In this document: positions 16,139 to 26,367 of the stretch, piece after piece
Position numbering within the stretch: position 1 is the first letter of the stretch
How the letters are laid out: every line of letters begins with the position of its first letter
Source: Pilimelia anulata
Lineage (GTDB): Bacteria; Actinomycetota; Actinomycetes; Mycobacteriales; Micromonosporaceae
NCBI RefSeq assembly: GCF_014647895.1
Contig: NZ_BMQB01000002.1
Coordinates: 186,001-250,000 of the forward strand
DNA length: 64,000 bases
Direction: 5' to 3'
Made by a program: the position numbers and the translations under genes
The notes under the pieces: model-generated
What the model was told of the DNA's origin: nothing
The model's input: only the letters and a program-made list of their open reading frames with translations
Databases searched by the model: none

Positions 16139-18777
16139 GCCGCCCGCTCGGACACCGCCTGCCCGGCCCGCTCCCGCAGGTGCGGGTCGGTGAGGTCGGC
16201 GAGGTGGTGCAGCCAGTCGCGGACGGCGTGCACCGGGTCGGCCTCCTTGGCCGCTATTCCGAGGATCTTGCCGGACAGTCGGGCCTTGTCGGCCGCGGTC
16301 AGGTCCTGCGCGGTGAGGACCAGCACGGGGACCTCGCGGGTGTGCGGGTCCTCGTGCAGCGCGGAGATCACCGAGAAGCCGTCCAGGTCGGGCAGCATGA
16401 GGTCGCAGATCACCAGGTCGAACCGGTGCTGGCGGGCCAGCCGCAGCCCGTCCAGGCCGTTCTCGGCGGTGACCACGCGCAGGCCCGGCCGGGCCAGCCG
16501 CCGCTGCGCCGTCAGCAGGACGGCCGGGTCGTCGTCGATGACCAGGATGTTGGTGTCCTGGTCGGTCAGCGGCGGCACCATGCCGTGCCGGATCAGCCAG
16601 GCCAGCAGCAGGTCGTGGTTGATCGGCTTGGTGAAGTAGTCGACCGCGCCGAGCGCCAGCCCGACCGCGTGGTCCTCGACCACGCTGATGATCGCCACCG
16701 GGATGTGCCGGAGCCGGTCGTCGGCCTTCAGCCGGCGCATCACCTCCCAGCCGTCGATGCCGGGCAGGATGACGTCCAGCAGGATCACCTCGGGCTGCTG
16801 GACGGCGGCCAGCCGCACCCCCTCCTCGCCGTCGGGGGCGATGGTGACGGCGAACCCGACCCGGCGCAGGTGGGTGGCGAGCAGGTCGGCGGCGGCCCGG
16901 TCGTCCTCGATGACCAGGATGCCGCCGGGAGCCGGCGGGGTGCCGGGCTCGGCCCGCGGCGCGCTGTCCGGCTGGAGGCTGGGCAGCCAGGCCGTGAACC
17001 GGGCGCCGTGGCCGGGTACCGAGCTGACCTCGATCCGGCCGCCGTGCGCCTCGACCAGCCGGCGGGTCAGCGCGAGCCCGAGGCCGCTGCCGGCCTTGTG
17101 CATCCGCGGGTCGCCGACCTGCTGGAACTCCTCGAAGATCCGGGCCTGGTCGGCGTCGCTGATGCCGGGCCCGGTGTCGCTGACCGACAGCCCGACCTCG
17201 GCGCCGACCTGCCGGCCGGCGACGAAGATGCTGCCGCCCTCGGGCGTGAACTTGATCGCGTTGGAGAGCAGGTTGGTCAGGATCTGCCGCAGCCGGGTGA
17301 TGTCGGCGCGCAGCGGCAGCGGCGGTACGGCGACGACCATGTCCAGCCGCTTCGCCTCGTGCAGCGACTGGAGGCCGGCGATCACCTCGTGCACCACGTC
17401 GGCCGAGTCGATCAGGACCGGGCGCAGCTCGACCTTGCCCGCTTCGATCTTGGACAGGTCCAGCACGTCGTTGATCAGCGCCAGCAGGTGCTGGCCGCTG
17501 GTGTGCACGTACTCGATCCACTCGGCCGGGATGACCCGCCCGTCCCCGGCGGGCGGCTCGTCGCGCATGAGGTCGCTGAACCCGATGATCGCGTTCAGCG
17601 GGGTGCGCAGCTCGTGGCTCATGTTCGCGACGAACTGGGTCTTGGCCCGGCTCGCCGCGTCGGCCGCGGCCACCGCGGCGGTCAGCCGGTCGGTCAGCGC
17701 CTGCCGCTCGGCCAGCAGCGCCGCCGCGCCGCCCAGCTCGCCGAAGAGCGCGATGTCGTCCTCGCTGAACAGCGATTCGTACGCGTCGAGCAGCACCAGC
17801 GTGCCGCGCCGGCCGTCGGGCAGCGGCAGCGCGGCGGTGATCCCGTACCGGACCCGCGGGTCGTCGGCCAGTTCCCGGGCCAGCGCCGCGGCCGCGTCCG
17901 GGGGCAGCCGCCGGTACGGGCGCCCCGGCGACGTGCGCACCGCAGCGGCCAGCGCCTCGTCCAGCCGGACCGGCCCGCCCCGCGGGTCGCCGGCCGGGCC
18001 GGCGCGAGCGGCCACCATGAGGCCGCCCCGCTCCTCGGGCAGCAGCACCAGCACCGCCCGGGAGGCGCTCAGCCGGACGACCGCCTCGACGTACCGCTGC
18101 CAGACGCTCGCGGCGGACTCGTTCGGCGCCCGGTCCAGCAGCCGCATGGTCAGCTCCTGGGTCGAGGCGAGCGACCAGCGGCGGCGCAGCCGGGCGGGCG
18201 GGACGAACGCCGTCACGTACCCGACCGCCGACACCAGGGCGATCACCCGGGCCGCCCGCCCGCCGTCCGGGCCGGCGACCGCGGTGATCAGGATCACGGC
18301 GAACGCCACCGTGCTGAGCGCGGCGAGCTGGAGCCGCAGCCGGGACGAGCCCGCCCGGTTGCGGGCGGCGGCGTACAGGTACCCGGCGGCGACCAGCTCG
18401 CCGAGCGCGAACACCCCGGCCATCATCGCGAGGAACCAGGTCGGCCGGGCGCCCAGCTCGGTCATGATCAGGCCGAGGACGGTGGCCGCCCAGCCGAGCG
18501 CGGCGGTGGCCCGGACCCACCGGGGGACCGGCCGGATCCGGGCGGCGAGACCGAGGGTGAAGTACGGCTGCCCGAGCAGCAGCGCGGTGAACGAGGTCTG
18601 CACCCACTCCGGCGCCCCCACGCCGAGGAAGCGGAAGACGCCCAGCACGAACAGCGCCGTGATCGCGAAAAAGACGATCATGACCTGCCGCTGCACCGCG
18701 TCGCGGTGCCGGAGATACCCGGACAACGCGCGCACGAAGACGGCGCAGAACAGGATCTCCACGATCACGACCAGCAC
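16099..18777 (-). CDS. Membrane hybrid histidine kinase with two receiver domains
   Basis: 892 aa. About seven hydrophobic helices (residues 1-~210) are followed by a GAF-like domain (~225-390), HisKA with the phospho-acceptor His in SHELRTPLNAIIGFSDL (~390), and an HATPase domain with NLLSNAIKF, DTGPGIS and GSGLGLALTRRLV (~495-600). Two receiver domains follow, with acceptor Asp in LLDVILPGIDGW (~667) and VICDLMLPDLDGF (~791). The final ~40 residues (DPHLRERAGQAVSERAAQALSKA) are helical. No response-regulator output gene is adjacent, so the phosphorelay target is unknown. I prefer the GTG at 18777 (GGAGG 8 nt upstream) over the TTG at 18780. Confidence 0.9.
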   Translation of the reverse strand: MLVVIVEILFCAVFVRALSGYLRHRDAVQRQVMIVFFAITALFVLGVFRFLGVGAPEWVQTSFTALLLGQPYFTLGLAARIRPVPRWVRATAALGWAATVLGLIMTELGARPTWFLAMMAGVFALGELVAAGYLYAAARNRAGSSRLRLQLAALSTVAFAVILITAVAGPDGGRAARVIALVSAVGYVTAFVPPARLRRRWSLASTQELTMRLLDRAPNESAASVWQRYVEAVVRLSASRAVLVLLPEERGGLMVAARAGPAGDPRGGPVRLDEALAAAVRTSPGRPYRRLPPDAAAALARELADDPRVRYGITAALPLPDGRRGTLVLLDAYESLFSEDDIALFGELGGAAALLAERQALTDRLTAAVAAADAASRAKTQFVANMSHELRTPLNAIIGFSDLMRDEPPAGDGRVIPAEWIEYVHTSGQHLLALINDVLDLSKIEAGKVELRPVLIDSADVVHEVIAGLQSLHEAKRLDMVVAVPPLPLRADITRLRQILTNLLSNAIKFTPEGGSIFVAGRQVGAEVGLSVSDTGPGISDADQARIFEEFQQVGDPRMHKAGSGLGLALTRRLVEAHGGRIEVSSVPGHGARFTAWLPSLQPDSAPRAEPGTPPAPGGILVIEDDRAAADLLATHLRRVGFAVTIAPDGEEGVRLAAVQQPEVILLDVILPGIDGWEVMRRLKADDRLRHIPVAIISVVEDHAVGLALGAVDYFTKPINHDLLLAWLIRHGMVPPLTDQDTNILVIDDDPAVLLTAQRRLARPGLRVVTAENGLDGLRLARQHRFDLVICDLMLPDLDGFSVISALHEDPHTREVPVLVLTAQDLTAADKARLSGKILGIAAKEADPVHAVRDWLHHLADLTDPHLRERAGQAVSERAAQALSKAATVRSA

Positions 18778-18883
18778 CAACGGGCACCTCCGAGCGTGCG
18801 GGCATCGCCTCCTGCGGCTACCCGCCCCCGGCCCGCGCCAACCCTCGTACGCCGCCCGAAATGTCAGACCTAGTCGACGGCGA

Positions 18884-20095
18884 TCAGTGCCGCTGCTGGC
18901 GCGGGACGACGACCTCGTCGACGATCAACTGGAGCGCGGCCACCGCCGGGATCGCCACCAGCGCGCCGAGTACCCCGAACAGCGCCACCCCGGTCAGCGC
19001 CGCGATGATCGCGGCGAGGTCGCTGACCTTCACCGAGCGGCGCATCACCTTGGGGTAGATCAGGTAGTTCTCGATCTGCTGGTACACCAGGAAGAACACC
19101 AGGCACGCGATGCCGACCGGGACGGACGTGGCGAAACCGGCCAGGCTGACCACGACCGCGCCCAGCGTCGCCCCGATCTGCGGGATCAGGTCGCACACCG
19201 CCACCACGAACGCCAGCGCGAACGCGTACTCGACCCCCACGGCCCGCAGGAAGATGAACGTGGTCACCCCGGCCAGCAGCGCGATCGACAGCGCCCCGAC
19301 CAGGTACGCGCCCACCTTGGCCAGCACCGCGTCGCTGAGCTTGCTCACCCGGTCCCGGCGCGAGGCCGGCACGAGCTGGTACGCCCGGGCCCGCAGCCGG
19401 TTGAACGCCGCCATGAAGTACAGCGTCAGCACCGACACCGTCAGCACCTTGAAGACCGTCCCGAACACCACCCCGGCGCCGCCGACGATCCCGCCGGCCA
19501 GGTTCGACAGCCGGTCGGCGGTCGCCGCGGTGCGCAGCTTGTCGATGAGCTGGTACCGGGCGTTCAGGTCGCGCAGCGTCTCGCTGCGGTTGAGCGACTC
19601 GATGTACTGCGGGAGCTGGGTCGCGAACTCCTTGGACTGGTGCACCAGCGGCGGGACCAGCGCCAGCAGCCCGCCGGCGAACAGCGCCAGCACCGCCAGC
19701 GCCACGATCAGCACCGCGAACCCGCGCCGCATCCGCAGCCGCTGGAGTGCCTCGACGGCCGGGTTCAGCCCGATCGCGAGGAACAGCGCGCTGAACACCA
19801 GGACCAGCATCCCGGCGGCGTCGCTGAGCGCCCGGAACAGCATGAACGCGGCCAGCGCGCCGAGGGCGAAGACGAAGCCGAAGACGAACGGGCTGCGGGC
19901 CAGCGGCCGGCCCGGCGTGCCGAACGGGGCCCGGTCGTCGGTGTACGAGCCCTCGGTGGTCGCGGCCGCCCGCGCGGGCATCGCCGGGGCGTCACCCGGC
20001 CCATCGGTCGGCCCGTCGCCGGGCGCGTCCGCGGGAGCGGAACCGGTCGCCGGCGGATCCGCCGGCGGGTCGTCGTCCTTCCGCGGCTCCGCCAT
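18884..20095 (-). CDS. AI-2E family transporter
   Basis: 403 aa. A disordered acidic/Pro-rich N-terminus (about 65 residues) precedes about eight membrane helices, with the family signature region in VCDLIPQIGATLGAVVVSLAGF and the C-terminal QQIENYLIYPKVMRRSVKV. The family (YdiK/PerM/TqsA) includes exporters of autoinducer-2 and ion-coupled transporters; the true substrate is unclear. It starts 9 bp after the stop of the upstream coiled-coil gene, so the two are probably co-transcribed. Confidence 0.88.
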   Translation of the reverse strand: MAEPRKDDDPPADPPATGSAPADAPGDGPTDGPGDAPAMPARAAATTEGSYTDDRAPFGTPGRPLARSPFVFGFVFALGALAAFMLFRALSDAAGMLVLVFSALFLAIGLNPAVEALQRLRMRRGFAVLIVALAVLALFAGGLLALVPPLVHQSKEFATQLPQYIESLNRSETLRDLNARYQLIDKLRTAATADRLSNLAGGIVGGAGVVFGTVFKVLTVSVLTLYFMAAFNRLRARAYQLVPASRRDRVSKLSDAVLAKVGAYLVGALSIALLAGVTTFIFLRAVGVEYAFALAFVVAVCDLIPQIGATLGAVVVSLAGFATSVPVGIACLVFFLVYQQIENYLIYPKVMRRSVKVSDLAAIIAALTGVALFGVLGALVAIPAVAALQLIVDEVVVPRQQRH

Positions 20096-20104
20096 CGGCC
20101 GACG

Positions 20105-21559
20105 TCAGTCCGCGTCCGCGCCGACCGGCTGCTCGCGGGCGGGCTTGCCCTCCTGGCCCGCCGGGCGGGCCGGCGCGCCGCCCGCGGGGCGGGGACCGGC
20201 GTTGCCGGCCTGGGCGGGCCGCGGGCCGTCCTCGGGCCGGCCGCCCGGCCGGGCGGCCGGACGCGGCTCCTCGGCGGGGCGTGGCCGCTCGGCCGGGCGG
20301 CCCGCGTCGGCCCGCGCCGGCTCGGCGCCGTTCGCCCGCGGCTGGTCGGCCGCGGGGGCGGTCCGGGCTGCCGGCGCGGTGCCGGGCTCGGCGCCCGCCC
20401 GCTGCTCGGCCTCGCGGACCCGGCCCATCGCCGCGGCCATCCGCTCCTCCAGGTGGGCGAGCCGCTGCTGCCCGGCGACGAGGTCCTTGCGGGTCTCGCC
20501 GGTGCGCTGCTCGACCTCCGCCAGCCGCTCGTGCGCGCGGGTCAGCTCGGCCTGCAGGCCGCCGATCCGCTCGCGGGCGCGCTGCATCTGGTCCTCGGCC
20601 TCGCCGCGGACCTTCACCGCGTACCCGTCCGCCTCGCTGCGCCGGTGGTTGATCTCCTGCTCGACCTTGGCCACCTGGCCGCGCAGCTCCTGCTCGGCCT
20701 GGCTGCGCCGGGCGGCGATCTCCTGCTCGAGCGCGGTCCGGCGCTTGGCCAGCTCCTGCTCGGCCTGCGTCCGCCGCTTGGTGAGGTCCTGCTCCAGCGC
20801 GGCCCGCTGCTGGGTGGTCTCCTGCTGGAGCTGCGCCCGGACGCTCTGCACGTGCGCCTCCAGTTCCGCCCGGGTGGTGCCGACCCGGGCGGTGGCGGCC
20901 TCGGTGAGCTGGTGGGCCTCGGCCCGCGCCGTACCGAGCACCCGCTCGGCCTCGGCCCCCGCCTCGGCGGTCAGCCGCTCGGCCGCCTCCCGGGTCTTGG
21001 CCGCCTCCCGGGCGGCCGCGGCGCGCAGCTCGTCGCACTGCCGCTGGACCTCGGCGACCTTGGCCTGGCGGGACTTCTCCCGCTCGGCGTCGACCTTGTC
21101 CTCCTCGGCCCGGCGGGCGGCCAGCGCGACCTCGAAGTCCCGGACGGCGGTCTGCGCTTTCTCCTGGGCGTCGCTGAGCGCCACGTCGGCGGCCCGGCGG
21201 AGCTGCTCGACCTCCCGGGCGGCCTCGGTGCGGAGCTGGTCGGCCTGCTCCTCGGCGAGCCCGAGGATCTGCTCGACCCGGGGGCCGAGGTGGCGGAACG
21301 AGACCTTCTCCGGGGTGGCGGCGCGGCGACGGGCCTCGACAAGTTCGTTCTGGAGCTGGTCGATCTGCCCGGCCATGGCCTGGACCTGGGCGTACGCCTG
21401 CTCGCACTCGGTGCTCAGGGTGGCCTTCTCGGCGTCCACCTGGGCGACGAAGCGCTCCACCTGGCGCCGGTCGTACCCGCGGAGGGCGAAGTCGAAGGCG
21501 GGCTCGGAGGCGCCGTCATCTAGGGGGAAGAACTCTGCGCCGTGCTGCACCATGCTCAC
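20105..21559 (-). CDS. DivIVA-motif coiled-coil protein, FilP position
   Basis: 484 aa. The N-terminus carries FALRGYDRRQVERFVAQVD, the DivIVA/FilP-type lipid-binding and dimerisation motif. Residues about 45-360 are a near-continuous Ala/Glu/Gln/Arg coiled coil (RRRTQAEQELAKRRTALEQE and similar), and the last ~115 residues are Pro/Ala-rich and probably disordered. In Streptomyces coelicolor, FilP (SCO5396) and Scy (SCO5397) are neighbours next to the epimerase gene; this gene occupies the FilP position. Such proteins build a polar scaffold guiding tip growth. Assignment is by motif, architecture and position; length differs from S. coelicolor FilP (~310 aa). Confidence 0.82.
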   Translation of the reverse strand: MSMVQHGAEFFPLDDGASEPAFDFALRGYDRRQVERFVAQVDAEKATLSTECEQAYAQVQAMAGQIDQLQNELVEARRRAATPEKVSFRHLGPRVEQILGLAEEQADQLRTEAAREVEQLRRAADVALSDAQEKAQTAVRDFEVALAARRAEEDKVDAEREKSRQAKVAEVQRQCDELRAAAAREAAKTREAAERLTAEAGAEAERVLGTARAEAHQLTEAATARVGTTRAELEAHVQSVRAQLQQETTQQRAALEQDLTKRRTQAEQELAKRRTALEQEIAARRSQAEQELRGQVAKVEQEINHRRSEADGYAVKVRGEAEDQMQRARERIGGLQAELTRAHERLAEVEQRTGETRKDLVAGQQRLAHLEERMAAAMGRVREAEQRAGAEPGTAPAARTAPAADQPRANGAEPARADAGRPAERPRPAEEPRPAARPGGRPEDGPRPAQAGNAGPRPAGGAPARPAGQEGKPAREQPVGADAD

Positions 21560-21651
21560 ATCTTTTCATGTGGCGGCCCGGCGCGCTGAGGATCACCACC
21601 CCGCGCCGGGCCGCCCGCTGGCTGAGTGCCAGCCCCCGCCGTGGCGCGGGA

Positions 21652-22959
21652 CTAGCTGGTCTTCGCTGCCTGCTTGGGCGGCCGGGAGTCGCCGCCGGCG
21701 GCGACGCTCCCCGATTCTGCCGTGCCGGACTTGTCCGCGTCACCCTTCGGCGCCGACTTTGTCGCTGCGCCGTCGGCCGGCGCCCCGACCGTCGGCACGA
21801 TACCGGCCAGCCCGGAGAGCATCTGACCCAGTTGGGCGGTGACGACCTCCTTCTGGCGGGTGAGGTCCTCCACCTCGCGGCGGGCGGCCTGCAGGGTGAT
21901 CTCCGCCTCGGTCCGGGCCTCGCTCATCACCCGCTGGGACTCGGCCCGGGCCTCGGTGACGGTCTTGTCGGCGAGCGCCTTGGCCTTGTCCACGGTCTCG
22001 GCGGCGGTCCGCTCCGACTCCTGGCGGCGGGTCTCGGCCTTCTTCTCCGTCTCCTTCGCCCGCTCGTCGGCCGACCGGGCCCGGCCCTCGGCCTCGGCGA
22101 CGAGCTTCTGGGTGGCGGCCACCTGGGCGGCGTGCCGCTGCGACTCCTCGTTCTCGGCCCGCTCGTTGCGCTCGGCGATCTCCAGCGCCAGCGCCTGCAG
22201 GTCCTTGTCCCGCTTCTCCCGCGCCTCGGCGAGGATCTTGCTGGCCTCGGCCCGCTTCTCCTCGGCCTCCCGGGACGCCTTGGCCCGCTGCTGGGTGACC
22301 TCGCGCTCGGCGGTGGCCCGCATGGTGGCGACCTCGCGCTCGGAGGTCGACTTCAGCTCGGCGACCTCGTGCGTGGTGACCGTCCGCAGTTGCTTGGTCT
22401 CGCGGTCGGCGTCGGCCCGCAGCGTGTCGGCCTCGCGCCGGGCCTGGACCCGGGTCTCGGCGGCCTCGCGCTCGGCGGCGGTGCGCAGGTTGCCGACCTC
22501 GCGCTCGATCGCGGCCTTCATGCCGGTGGACTCGGACCGGGCCTTGTCGGTGATCTCCCGGGCCTCCAGCTTGGCGGCCGACAGGATGCCCTCGGCCTCC
22601 CGCTTGGCCTCGGCCCGGTGGTCGTTGGCCTGCTCCTCGGCCAGCCGCAGGATCTGCTCGACGCGGGTGCCCAGCCCGGCCAGCGTCGGCCGGTTGTTCT
22701 CCTCGAGCTGCTTCTGGCTGTCGGCGAGCTTCTGCTCGACCGCGCCCACCCGCTGCTCGGTCTGGCGCAACCGGCGCTGGGCGTCGTTCATCCGCTGCTC
22801 GGCCTCGGCCCGCGCCTGCTTCGATTGGTCGAGCGCAGCGTTGAGCCGCTGCAGGTGGTTGTCGACCTGCTGCCGGTCATAGCCGCGCAGGACCACCGTG
22901 AAGTACTGGTCCTCGTTGCTGTTGTCGAAGAAGGCGATGGACGAATCCTGCTGGGCCAT
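21652..22959 (-). CDS. DivIVA-motif coiled-coil protein, Scy position
   Basis: 435 aa. VVLRGYDRQQVDNHLQRLN near residue 25 is the DivIVA-type motif. Residues about 45-385 are coiled coil with 11-residue-like repeats (EREVATMRATAEREVTQQRA). The last ~45 residues are low-complexity. The ATG at 22959 begins MAQQDSS; the frame is open far upstream, but that region is not coding in character. It lies next to mce, where Streptomyces has scy (~1300 aa), so it is a positional counterpart only a third as long. Expected role: membrane-associated polar assembly of the growth machinery. Confidence 0.82.
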   Translation of the reverse strand: MAQQDSSIAFFDNSNEDQYFTVVLRGYDRQQVDNHLQRLNAALDQSKQARAEAEQRMNDAQRRLRQTEQRVGAVEQKLADSQKQLEENNRPTLAGLGTRVEQILRLAEEQANDHRAEAKREAEGILSAAKLEAREITDKARSESTGMKAAIEREVGNLRTAAEREAAETRVQARREADTLRADADRETKQLRTVTTHEVAELKSTSEREVATMRATAEREVTQQRAKASREAEEKRAEASKILAEAREKRDKDLQALALEIAERNERAENEESQRHAAQVAATQKLVAEAEGRARSADERAKETEKKAETRRQESERTAAETVDKAKALADKTVTEARAESQRVMSEARTEAEITLQAARREVEDLTRQKEVVTAQLGQMLSGLAGIVPTVGAPADGAATKSAPKGDADKSGTAESGSVAAGGDSRPPKQAAKTS

Positions 22960-23002
22960 TGCCACATCGTCGCAGACGCCCCGGGGGGCTCCGCAAGAGT
23001 CG

Positions 23003-23031
23003 ATAACGGGGCATTCATCGACAGTTGACAA
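23003..23031 (-). promoter_or_regulatory. Proximal promoter of the Scy-like gene
   Basis: Minus strand TTGTCA (23031-23026), 17-nt spacer, CGTTAT (23008-23003); transcription would start near 22996, about 37 nt before the ATG. Confidence 0.45.
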
Positions 23032-23164
23032 CCATCCGCCGACTGCCCCGGACCGGCGCGTTCGGCCAGCGCGAGCGCGGTTTGCGCCACCGTCGCCGGC
23101 GGCGCGCCGGGCGGTCGCGGCGCCGGCTGCCAGCGGCGCGCCGCCGCCGTCATCCACTCCGGAC

Positions 23165-23193
23165 ATTATCGGACGAAACATACTGTCCGTCCG
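23165..23193 (-). promoter_or_regulatory. Possible distal promoter of the Scy-like gene
   Basis: Minus strand GATAAT (23170-23165) with a weak CGGACG -35 17 nt upstream. The -10 is flanked by GTCCG direct repeats. It would give a leader of about 200 nt. Confidence 0.3.
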
Positions 23194-23399
23194 GCGTGGT
23201 CCGCGCCCGCGCGGGCGGACCGCCGGTGCGCCTCCCCGCGCGCCGGCGGCGATGTCCACCGGCCGGGGTAGTCGGCGCGACAGGCGATCGGGTGTCGCGC
23301 CCCGCCGCCGGCCCGACCGCCGGCCGACCCGTCCATGGCCGACCCGCCCCACCGCCCGGCCCTGCCCGCTCGCCGACCCGGCTCGGCGAGCGGCCCGGC

Positions 23400-23873
23400 T
23401 CAGTGGCCGGCGGCCGGCTCCACCAGCTCGACCAGGACGCCGCCCGCGTCGGCCGGGTGGACGAAGTTGATCCGCGACCCGCCGGTCCCGCGCCGCGGCG
23501 CGTCGTAGAGCAGCCGCACGCCGCGGCCGCGCAGCACGGCGCAGGCCGCGTCGACGTCCGCCACGGTGTACGCGAGCTGCTGCAACCCCGGCCCGCGCCG
23601 GTCCAGGAACCGGGCGATCGTGCTCTCCGGCCCGAGCGGCGCGAGGAGCTGGACCGCCGTCGACCCGTCGCCGGCGGCGAGCATCGCCTCGGCCACGCCC
23701 TGCTCCTCGTTGACCTCGCGGTGCACGCAGCGCAGGCCGAGGACCCGCTCGTGGAAGTCGATGGCCGCATCGAGATCCGGTACGGCCAGGCCGACGTGGT
23801 CGACGCGCCGGATGCCGACGTCGGCCGGCAGCGGCGCCGGCGGCGGGGCGGGGTGCGGGTCGGGGTTCGCCAT
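23400..23873 (-). CDS. mce: Methylmalonyl-CoA epimerase
   Basis: 157 aa vicinal-oxygen-chelate protein interconverting (2R)- and (2S)-methylmalonyl-CoA in propionate and odd-chain metabolism. Visible metal-site regions: RRVDHVGLAVPDLDAA (His), the mid-protein stretch GPGLQQLAYTVADVDAA, and the terminal VLVELVEP (Glu). The ~20-residue Pro-rich N-terminus is an addition. It is divergent from the thiolase across 128 bp. Neighbouring thiolase, meaB and the mutase complete the pathway context; mce-thiolase adjacency matches Rv1322A-Rv1323. Confidence 0.93.
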   Translation of the reverse strand: MANPDPHPAPPPAPLPADVGIRRVDHVGLAVPDLDAAIDFHERVLGLRCVHREVNEEQGVAEAMLAAGDGSTAVQLLAPLGPESTIARFLDRRGPGLQQLAYTVADVDAACAVLRGRGVRLLYDAPRRGTGGSRINFVHPADAGGVLVELVEPAAGH

Positions 23874-24001
23874 GGGGATAGTCTGGCTGAACCAGCGTTA
23901 GGGCGCGCCGCGACCCCGCCCCGGGTCGCCGCGGCGCCCACCCCGGGGCCACCGTGGCCGGTGGGGCGCGGATCGGGCAGTGCTTCGGAGGGTGGAGGAC
24001 C

Positions 24002-25186
<1,185 letters not shown>

Positions 25187-25197
25187 GGGGGACGCGG

Positions 25198-26169
25198 ATG
25201 ACCGGCTCGCTCCGGCGCTCCCGGGACATCGGGCGGCTCGTCGCGCTGGCGCGGGACGGTGACCCGCGCGCGGTCGCGCGGCTGCTCACCCTGGTGGAGA
25301 ACGGCGACCCGCTGCTGCCGGAGATCGCCGGCGCGCTCGCCCCGCACGTGGGCGGCGCGCAGGTGATCGGGCTCACCGGGTCGCCCGGCGTGGGCAAGTC
25401 GACCACCACCAACGAGCTGGTCCGCGCGTTCCGCGAGCAGGGCCACCGGGTCGGCGTGCTGGCCGTCGACCCGTCCAGCCCGTTCACCGGCGGGGCAATC
25501 CTCGGCGACCGGGTCCGGATGCAGGACCACGCCACCGACGCCGGCGTCTACATCCGGTCGATGTCCAGCCGCGGGCACCTGGGCGGGCTGTCGGCGGCGA
25601 CGCCGCAGGCCGTCCGGGTGCTGGAGGGCGCCGGCTGCGACGTCGTCCTGGTGGAGACCGTCGGCGTCGGGCAAGCCGAGGTCGAGGTGGCCAGCCTGGC
25701 CGACACGACGCTGGTGCTGCTCGCGCCGGGCATGGGCGACGCGATCCAGGCGGTCAAGGCCGGCATCCTGGAGATCGCCGACGTGTTCGTCATCAACAAG
25801 GCCGACCGGGACGGCGCCGACGCCACGTACCGGGACACCCAGGGCATGATCGCCCTCGGCGAGCGGTCGGCCGGCCAGTGGCGGCCGCTGGTGGTCCGCG
25901 CGGTCGCGCTGCGCGGCGAGGGCGTCGAGGACGTCGTCGCGGCGATCGGCAAGCACCGGGCGTGGCTGGTCGAGACCGGCGAGGCCGGCCGCCGCCGCGA
26001 GCGCCGGGCCGCCGCGGAGATCGAGGCGATCGCGCTGGGCACGCTGCGGGCGCGGATCGGCGGGCTGCGCCCGGGCGCGGGCCTGGAGGCGCTGGCCGCG
26101 GACGTGGCCGCGGGCCGGCTGGACCCGTACGCGGCGGCGGCCACCCTGCTGGACCGCCTCGGTCACTGA
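25198..26169 (+). CDS. meaB: MeaB/ArgK-type GTPase, chaperone of a B12-dependent acyl-CoA mutase
   Basis: 323 aa G3E-family GTPase that protects and reactivates adenosylcobalamin-dependent mutases. P-loop GLTGSPGVGKSTTTNELV (~55-72), Mg-binding AVDPSSPFTGGAILGDRVRM, switch region VETVGVGQAEVEVASLADT, NKAD base-recognition motif in VFVINKADRDGAD. Start ATG 25198 is 11 bp after the thiolase stop with GGGGGA upstream. The mutase it would serve (27688-29361) is separated from it by the secreted EEP-like gene. Confidence 0.94.
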   Translation: MTGSLRRSRDIGRLVALARDGDPRAVARLLTLVENGDPLLPEIAGALAPHVGGAQVIGLTGSPGVGKSTTTNELVRAFREQGHRVGVLAVDPSSPFTGGAILGDRVRMQDHATDAGVYIRSMSSRGHLGGLSAATPQAVRVLEGAGCDVVLVETVGVGQAEVEVASLADTTLVLLAPGMGDAIQAVKAGILEIADVFVINKADRDGADATYRDTQGMIALGERSAGQWRPLVVRAVALRGEGVEDVVAAIGKHRAWLVETGEAGRRRERRAAAEIEAIALGTLRARIGGLRPGAGLEALAADVAAGRLDPYAAAATLLDRLGH

Positions 26170-26194
26170 CCGCGCATTCCACCGCACCGCACGT

Positions 26195-26226
26195 GTGTGC
26201 ACACCCGGCTGTCAACTGTTTGACAG
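26195..26226. promoter_or_regulatory. Palindrome GTGTGCACAC and TTGACAG inverted repeat
   Basis: GTGTGCACAC (26195-26204) is a perfect palindrome. CTGTCAA (26209-26215) and TTGACAG (26220-26226) pair around CTGT, and the right arm contains a perfect TTGACA -35-like hexamer, though no good -10 follows at 16-18 nt. Possible operator pair or weak terminator of meaB. Confidence 0.4.
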
Positions 26227-26338
26227 TTGCCAGTTATTTACCACTCATCGTTCACGGAGTGTATTCACGCGGCGGGATCCGGGGGTGCCGGCGGCGGCAT
26301 CCTTGATTTGACAAATTTGCGTCGCCAAACCGACAAAG

Positions 26339-26367
26339 CGGTCCATGGATGGGCCATCCATGGACCG
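26339..26367. promoter_or_regulatory. 29-bp palindrome (operator candidate)
   Basis: Perfect 14-bp inverted repeat CGGTCCATGGATGG / CCATCCATGGACCG with one central base. The half-site ATGGACCG recurs at 26449-26456. No T-tract follows and the nearest gene ends 170 bp away, so a binding site for a dimeric regulator of the downstream gene fits better than a terminator. The regulator is not identifiable here. Confidence 0.55.

Larger units (their letters stand above)
22960..23399. other. Non-coding region between the Scy-like gene and mce
   Basis: No credible gene in this 440-bp stretch. It holds two promoter candidates for the Scy-like gene (listed separately) and otherwise GC-rich sequence that codes only for Pro/Arg/Ala-rich nonsense in all frames. 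Confidence 0.6.

Noticed and set aside
15281..18873. Long frames on both strands over the histidine kinase, including an 1186-codon plus-strand frame
   Set aside because: Products are Arg/Pro/Gly-rich shadows of the kinase and AI-2E region; the kinase frame carries every expected motif.
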